A stretch of DNA of 64,000 bases from Ramazzottius varieornatus (Eukaryota; Tardigrada; Eutardigrada; Parachela; Ramazzottiidae): NCBI GenBank assembly GCA_001949185.1, contig BDGG01000001.1, positions 7,390,149 to 7,454,148 of the forward strand. Direction: 5' to 3'. Positions 53,584 through 64,000 of the stretch are shown here, piece by piece; the first letter of the stretch is position 1; the number at the start of each line of letters is the position of its first letter. Made by a program: the position numbers and the translations under genes. A model generated the notes under the pieces. That model was not told the origin of the DNA. It was given only the letters and a program-made list of their open reading frames with translations, and searched no databases.

Positions 53584-56500
53584 AAAAAGAAATCCGTGGA
53601 CTGCAAGTTCGAAAGAACGGTAGGGAAGAAAGGACAAAGAGAGAGGGTATGGTGTTACAATTGCTGAGATTTTGTGACAGTTTCCATCATCGCTTCGCAT
53701 CGGGATGGGGAAGTGGGTACAGTATGGTGAAGTCCAGTCGCGCACTAGTGATGATGGCTTGCGGCACTGATAGTGGCATGCAGCTGATGGGGGCTCATGA
53801 CTGGATTGGCTAACGAGAAGTAAGTTTAGCTACTGCAGATCCAGGCTACAGAAGCTGGGAGTCAGCGGTCATGTTATCTTATTTAAAGCTTGATTCCCAT
53901 CAGTCCGTATACACACAATACACACATCGTACCCGGCTCTTGCGTTCAGTGGAAAGGCCGTACTGTACTGCTGGCGTTGGCAGAAAGGCGTGCTGAGCTC
54001 GTTCTTTATACTTACTTACGCTGGCTTCAAGTTTCTTCTCGGGCTTCCTTCCTTTTCTCAAGCAAGCACGCCGAAGAAAAAATCACAGACACTTTTAGCT
54101 CTATGGAATTTGTTCCAGCTCCAATTTAGCTCTTAACGACGACGGGCGGAATGTGTCGTCGAGCGCATTGCCTGTAAGCTTGGGTCTTTGCTGGGGTGTC
54201 TGTTCAGGTGTCGCTGTTTTTAGATGTTGAGTGGTGAACCGGAAAGGCCTATCAACACGTCCTCATGTCTCCCGCTGCTTGATAGCGCCATAATTACCGC
54301 TTAAGCCACAGTACCGCTTTTGTGCGTCCTGCGTTTTGTGTCAGGCCAGGAAACTCAGCTTGACGGAAATCCCAGCGGATATTGCCAAATAATCGATGCT
54401 TATATCCCCTGTGCCCATATCATACGCCGGCAATATATCCGGGTCTTAACTTTTATCCCGTTGCCGTCTTTAAAGGCTAACCTACGGATGTACTTGTCAT
54501 ACAAACGACTTGAAGAACTCTAGCTGTTCGCCATTCAGCGGACTTTGTTTCGCATACAAATTGCCCGTTTAATTTTCTCCATCATTGACTCTTTCCTTTC
54601 CGGGTCCCTAAACGGTGACGGAACTCAAATTCAACGCAGTTGTATTTCACCCATATTCGTTTCGGGACTATATTTTGGGCGATTTTGGGCAATGTTATTT
54701 TGTGGACTATTGTTTCAGGGTCTGCTGAGATGACAGTGGTGTCACGATGGGCAGAAATCGATTTAGCGGCTAATTTTCTCGGCTGCTTTACGACAACATC
54801 GTTATCGCCTTTGCGTTTACAGTTGCAGTATTTGAAAGGACGGTCTTGTTCGTCTGATCAGTTTGGCCTGACGTTCCAGCCATAACTGCCATTGTGGAGT
54901 AGCTACCATCAGTCCTCGGTAAGTGTGCTCAGACCATTTATCACGCCTTTTGTCCCGCGGGAAATGCCTCCTTATTATCCAGCTTGAAAAAGTAATCATC
55001 GACGGTGCAGTTAGGAGGCAGGTCCGCCGTCACGTTAACGACCACTTTGCCTTCCCTTCGTTCCGTCCTTCGGTACCACCTTTCGCCACCTCGCAAATCA
55101 TAAGTGTAAAGTGTACTGTACCGCGCTCACACTTCCTCCACAATATTAAGCGCCGTCATGAGCAGATGAATAGCTGTTTATTTTCCCTTTGTCAACACCT
55201 CTTTTCTTTTCACTGTAGGCTTTTCTTATCACTGTAGGCTTTTCTTGCACAGACGTAAGTAGGCTCAAAAAAGCCGCTCATTTCTTCAAAAAGTCAGTTT
55301 ACTCTAGAGTGTATCTTGAAAGAGCAGGCCGAAACCACTCACGTTGACTCTGGATCTTGAGAAATACAATTCCACAGATTTATTGGTGGGCTTCAGATTA
55401 TCACTGCCTGCATTGCGGCCTGTTGCAGAATACATTTTCCACTGTTGTTGGTTCTCCCTATTGTGAAGAACCCATCTAATGCGCGTGAATTTAGGCGATT
55501 TTTCACGCGGAAGGGCATATCGACAATTTGTCAACCAGCAGGAGTTATCCCTAGCTTGTCGTCTCTCAGCCATTATAATGTTGCAGAAACTCGCGTCTCG
55601 CGATCAACCATAGAAAAAAGGACAGTTCCAGCGATACATCGCTGCTCCAAAGTTCGCTGAATTTGGTAAAGGTATTCCGCTGCCCTGAATAGTTGCGCAC
55701 GTTTAACGATCGTTTGTGTGGTTTTTAATAATGGGTGGATTGTACGGCATCGTAAAATCACAAGTGTGCAAATGATACGAAAGGCTTTCTCGATTATTTT
55801 TCAGGGTGTAGATCGTGAATATTCTGTAATTTCTTGTCAGCAAGTTTGAAGAGAAGAGATTTACTGTATGGTGATGGATTCTAATTTGTCTAATTTCACG
55901 CCTTGTTTGGGGGATGCGTGGAAGGAGAATGTTAGCTGACATTTTATTCATCCATCCAGGCATATGCATAAACGCCCGAAGGAACTGTACTGCGTGCAGG
56001 ACGAACTGCACATGGCGGTAACAGAAGAAAGATGCGAGATTTCTCATGATTATTTGCACAAGAGAAGACAACCTAGCACTGTTTAGAGCCGTCCAAATAC
56101 ATAAGAATGACTTGCATGTCGAATCTTGTACGAGGGGATGACACAGGGACCATTCCTGTTCTTTCGTGCGTCAAGAACATCTGTATAAACTACAGCCATG
56201 TCGATGTGTTTTGACCGCGATTTTGAATGTTCCTTCGGGATATCTTTCCGCTTGAATAACAGTGGTGAAGTTTTGAAGGGGTTGTGTTTCGAGACATTGG
56301 TCAGTTCAGCTGGTTGTGATAAGGATATGATCCATGACAGACCGCTGTTCCTCACCCCGAGGAAGTTGCGCAATATCAATCGCACATGTCACTTTATGAT
56401 CCGCGCACTGTCAAACAAGCTTATTCGCTTACCCGAAAACATTAATGTCAGAAGATTAATCCGCCCTTTCATAGTCGGTCAGCATAAATATCTCGTTGAA

Positions 56501-57639
56501 TACTTGATCTTTTCAAAATTCGCAATTTTTTTCCGCCTCCAGCGTTTACACTTCGTGGTGTACGTTTCGAAGGTCATGCAGTTCTGGCGAGGTTTCTTCC
56601 GCGTAAGCATGATTTTTTATCCAGCACATTCCCAGCACATTCCGCGAAATTTTTTTGTTGAAGTGGGGATTAGGTGTTGACGTGGTTGGAGAGACAGTTT
56701 TCTTGGATGTTACCGGAATCTTATTGAAGGGATTAAGTCTTCTCTGCCCAGTGCCAAAATTACCAAAAACAGCAGGGATCAATGCACAAAACGGCTGAGC
56801 TGTGACATCAAGTGGATTCCGCAGCTTCGGCTCCTGTTGCGGTTGGGCTGAAGATCTTTGCGATATTCAGTTGTGACTTCGTTAACCACAGAACCGTGTC
56901 GATTCTCTTTCGTTCTGTATCTCCAAACTTCATTAATTTTGTGTTCCGCTTGTTTCACCGGTTATCCGCCTTTCCCAAAAACTGGTTGCGAGGTACCTTC
57001 CGTCGACGCAGTTCTAGACATCGAAGCGGGAAAAATTCTAGTATTGATTGCCTGTCCGTTTTTTGACATGGCGTAAATTTGATTACCGAGCATGCTGATC
57101 TCGCTAGGTTTCCCAGCATGGGGGCGCATGGTCTTTGCGTGAGCGTAGGTTCTGGTGCATGGTGAAAGTCCCCCCACTTTCTCATTCATAATTTATTCTT
57201 TTCATATGCATGGTTATGATATTGTTGTCTGTTCCTCTTTTCATCCCCATTGCAGCCCCCGAGCCATGTCGCACAAATAGCCCGCGTGGTACCCGACTGG
57301 GGAGACACAATAGAGTGCAAACACGATGAAGAATTCAGGGACGGGTATCTCTAGACGTATGTCTCTTCCTTGCCAGCACATTTATCTTGCATGACCATCA
57401 CGATGATGGGTCGTCAACGAGGCGAAGGCTATTCTAATGAGGCAATTGTTGAATAGGACGCGCGTAATTTAGGTTAGTCGCGTGGGAGTCCTTTACAGGA
57501 ATGTTGTCCTGATTATCACAAGCGGAAATCATAAAGAGTAGTTGTAGCAGGGAGACGAAAATGGCCTGGTGTGGCTGACCGCTTTCTATTGTGCTTAAGT
57601 TCCTTTTAACCCTTGCCTGACTTTTCCCTCTTGTGTTGC
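53584..57639. other. Gene-poor region upstream of acetylcholinesterase
   Basis: About 4 kb with no reading frame I can support. A short direct repeat of about 20 bp (CACTGTAGGCTTTTCTT) occurs twice near 55211-55247. Otherwise nothing stands out. Confidence 0.45.
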
Positions 57640-57822
57640 AGTGTTGATTTCAGTCTCGGGCATAAATTCCGGCCGTTCGACCAATCAAGCACAGCTGTTT
57701 CACTGAAATTGAATAGTAAAAAGTAACTTTTGTAACTCAGTTTTTATATCAGTCTTTAGTTGAAATGTGTCGCTTGATTGATCGTTAAGTACGTAAATTA
57801 TGCCCAGACTGAAATCAACACT
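57640..57822. repeat. 28-bp inverted repeat just upstream of acetylcholinesterase
   Basis: AGTGTTGATTTCAGTCTCGG continuing into GCATAAATT (57640-57668) is repeated in reverse complement at 57795-57822, with about two differences. It ends about 40 bp before the AChE ATG, so it lies in the promoter or 5' UTR. Confidence 0.65.
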
Positions 57823-57860
57823 GTTCTGTTGCAGACATCGCTGCTGCATTTTAGCGTACC

Positions 57861-62931
<5,071 letters not shown>

Positions 62932-63739
62932 GGGCCCGTAATGACCGCACCGAATGCCGATGTTTTCCCGCAGCCAGTATCAGGCGTCCCTGGACTGCTT
63001 GAGCTCGGCTCTCCGTTGTTTCTCTGTTTCGATGGTTCATGCTGGTTGCATTCTTGCTGAGGGGGGTCCTAGCCGTCTAGCACCACCTGCCCGACTATGC
63101 CCGGCATTGACGCTATAAAACTGTGCCTGCACAAATTTCCCTGCTACTTTTCTCACTACGATCGAATATAGAGTATCATTCAAAGTCGAGTTCAATACAG
63201 AATATCATATTTACTATATATATTGATTACAACAAAGTTGAGTTTAGTTTCAAAGCAAATATCTGGTATGGCTTTATTGCACAATTGACAGTTTGCGAAG
63301 ATCCTACTTATCAACACTGTATCTCGAGCACGTTGCAGAGCGGTGTGCAAGACGGTATCCGCCCGGATCGAGGAGTAGCACCACGTCATTACCTTCCGTT
63401 CTGTTCCTTCGGATACTCTTGACTGCCTTCGTTTCGGTAATATGGAGTTTCTAACAACTGGACCTGCCCTCATTTTGACGAGTGGCGCCTTCTGCAACGT
63501 TGACTTTGATAAACGGCATTTCTTTTTATTTTGGTTTTGAAAGGATTTTTATCACGAATTCTACTTTGCTTGTACCGTGCCCAGTCTTACAGTAGTTTCG
63601 ATCCATAGATATGTAGTACTCTTATTTCAGAATGGACCAATTTGATGAACGTGTAAAACATTCAACAAAACCTACATCAAGTTCCTTCGATTCTTTGGCT
63701 GTTTGAGCATGTGGCTTCTCGCCGGGCAAACAAAGGCCC
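62932..63739. other. Convergent 3' region after acetylcholinesterase
   Basis: About 800 bp between the AChE stop and the stop of the convergent terminal gene. It should carry both 3' UTRs. I see no further gene or repeat. Confidence 0.45.
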
Positions 63740-63990
63740 TCACAAATCTCCGCTGGGCATTTCGTTGTCGGCGGTATCGCTGGTGACGGACGCTCCCGTC
63801 GTTTCTCGGACAGTTTCCGGCTGAGCAGTAACTTCCCAAAAGGCTTCCGTCGTCTTATTTTCTGTATTCTCCGGACGCGTACTGACCTCGATGGCGTTCC
63901 GTCGGGCCAGATCAGGTACCGCTGTCAGGTTGTAGCGTACTTCCTGGTCGATCAATCGGAGGGCTTCGTCCACGGACGGTGCAAATTTGG
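63740..63990 (-). CDS. Last exon of an unrecognised gene (partial)
   Basis: The minus-strand frame is open from a likely acceptor (TTTAG at 63991-63995) to the TGA at 63740-63742. It encodes about 83 residues, from KFAPSVDEALRLIDQEVRYN to SGDL. The N-terminal part looks helical (DEALRLIDQEV) and the rest is Thr/Glu-rich and probably disordered. Earlier exons lie outside the window. No family is recognised. Confidence 0.5.
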
Positions 63991-64000
63991 CTAAAGGTAA

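Overview
This is nuclear DNA from an animal. Every recognisable gene is split by short GT-AG introns (most 60-300 bp), and the set of genes is metazoan: the DNA-PK catalytic subunit, a tailed acetylcholinesterase, a Cdh1/fizzy-related APC/C activator, the U4 snRNP protein Snu13, a cytosolic sulfotransferase, ZP-domain membrane proteins and a mucin-like repeat protein. ZP (cuticlin-like) proteins and small lineage-specific secreted proteins suggest an ecdysozoan invertebrate. A tardigrade is possible, but nothing seen here settles the species. I called splice junctions by eye. For each complete multi-exon gene the exon phases agree and the summed length is a multiple of three.

Layout. 1-1567 is the 3' end of a plus-strand Thr/Gly-rich mucin-like gene made of near-identical 141-bp repeats. 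1738-24728 (minus) is a complete 41-exon PRKDC orthologue of about 4,107 aa; its introns hold a tRNA-Thr-like gene and two terminal-inverted-repeat elements. 25353-29000 is a decayed non-LTR retrotransposon (minus). 30024-31455 is a six-exon sulfotransferase (minus). 31948-33090 and 34185-39297 (both minus) are two ZP-N-domain membrane proteins, the second with a very long repetitive cytoplasmic tail. 43091-43960 (minus) is a two-exon secreted Cys-rich protein. 45107-48182 (plus) is fizzy-related/Cdh1. 48846-49394 (minus) is SNU13. 49395-57860 is mostly gene-poor. 57861-62931 (plus) is acetylcholinesterase. 63740-63990 (minus) is the last exon of an unrecognised gene that continues out of the window. 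The neighbours belong to unrelated pathways (end joining, sulfonation, cuticle or apical matrix, cell cycle, splicing, cholinergic signalling) and do not form a functional cluster.

The most striking feature is a family of palindromic (foldback) repeats. I located about 28 full, partial or relic copies in 64 kb. Outer arms of about 25 bp flank one, two or three copies of a hairpin core built on AAGTGGCGCAC / GTGCGCCACTT. Copies within identified genes all lie in introns and never in exons. One copy has supplied the splice donor and the last codons of the penultimate PRKDC exon, and another has been split by a mariner-like element. I do not recognise the family, and it is the best candidate here for something undescribed.
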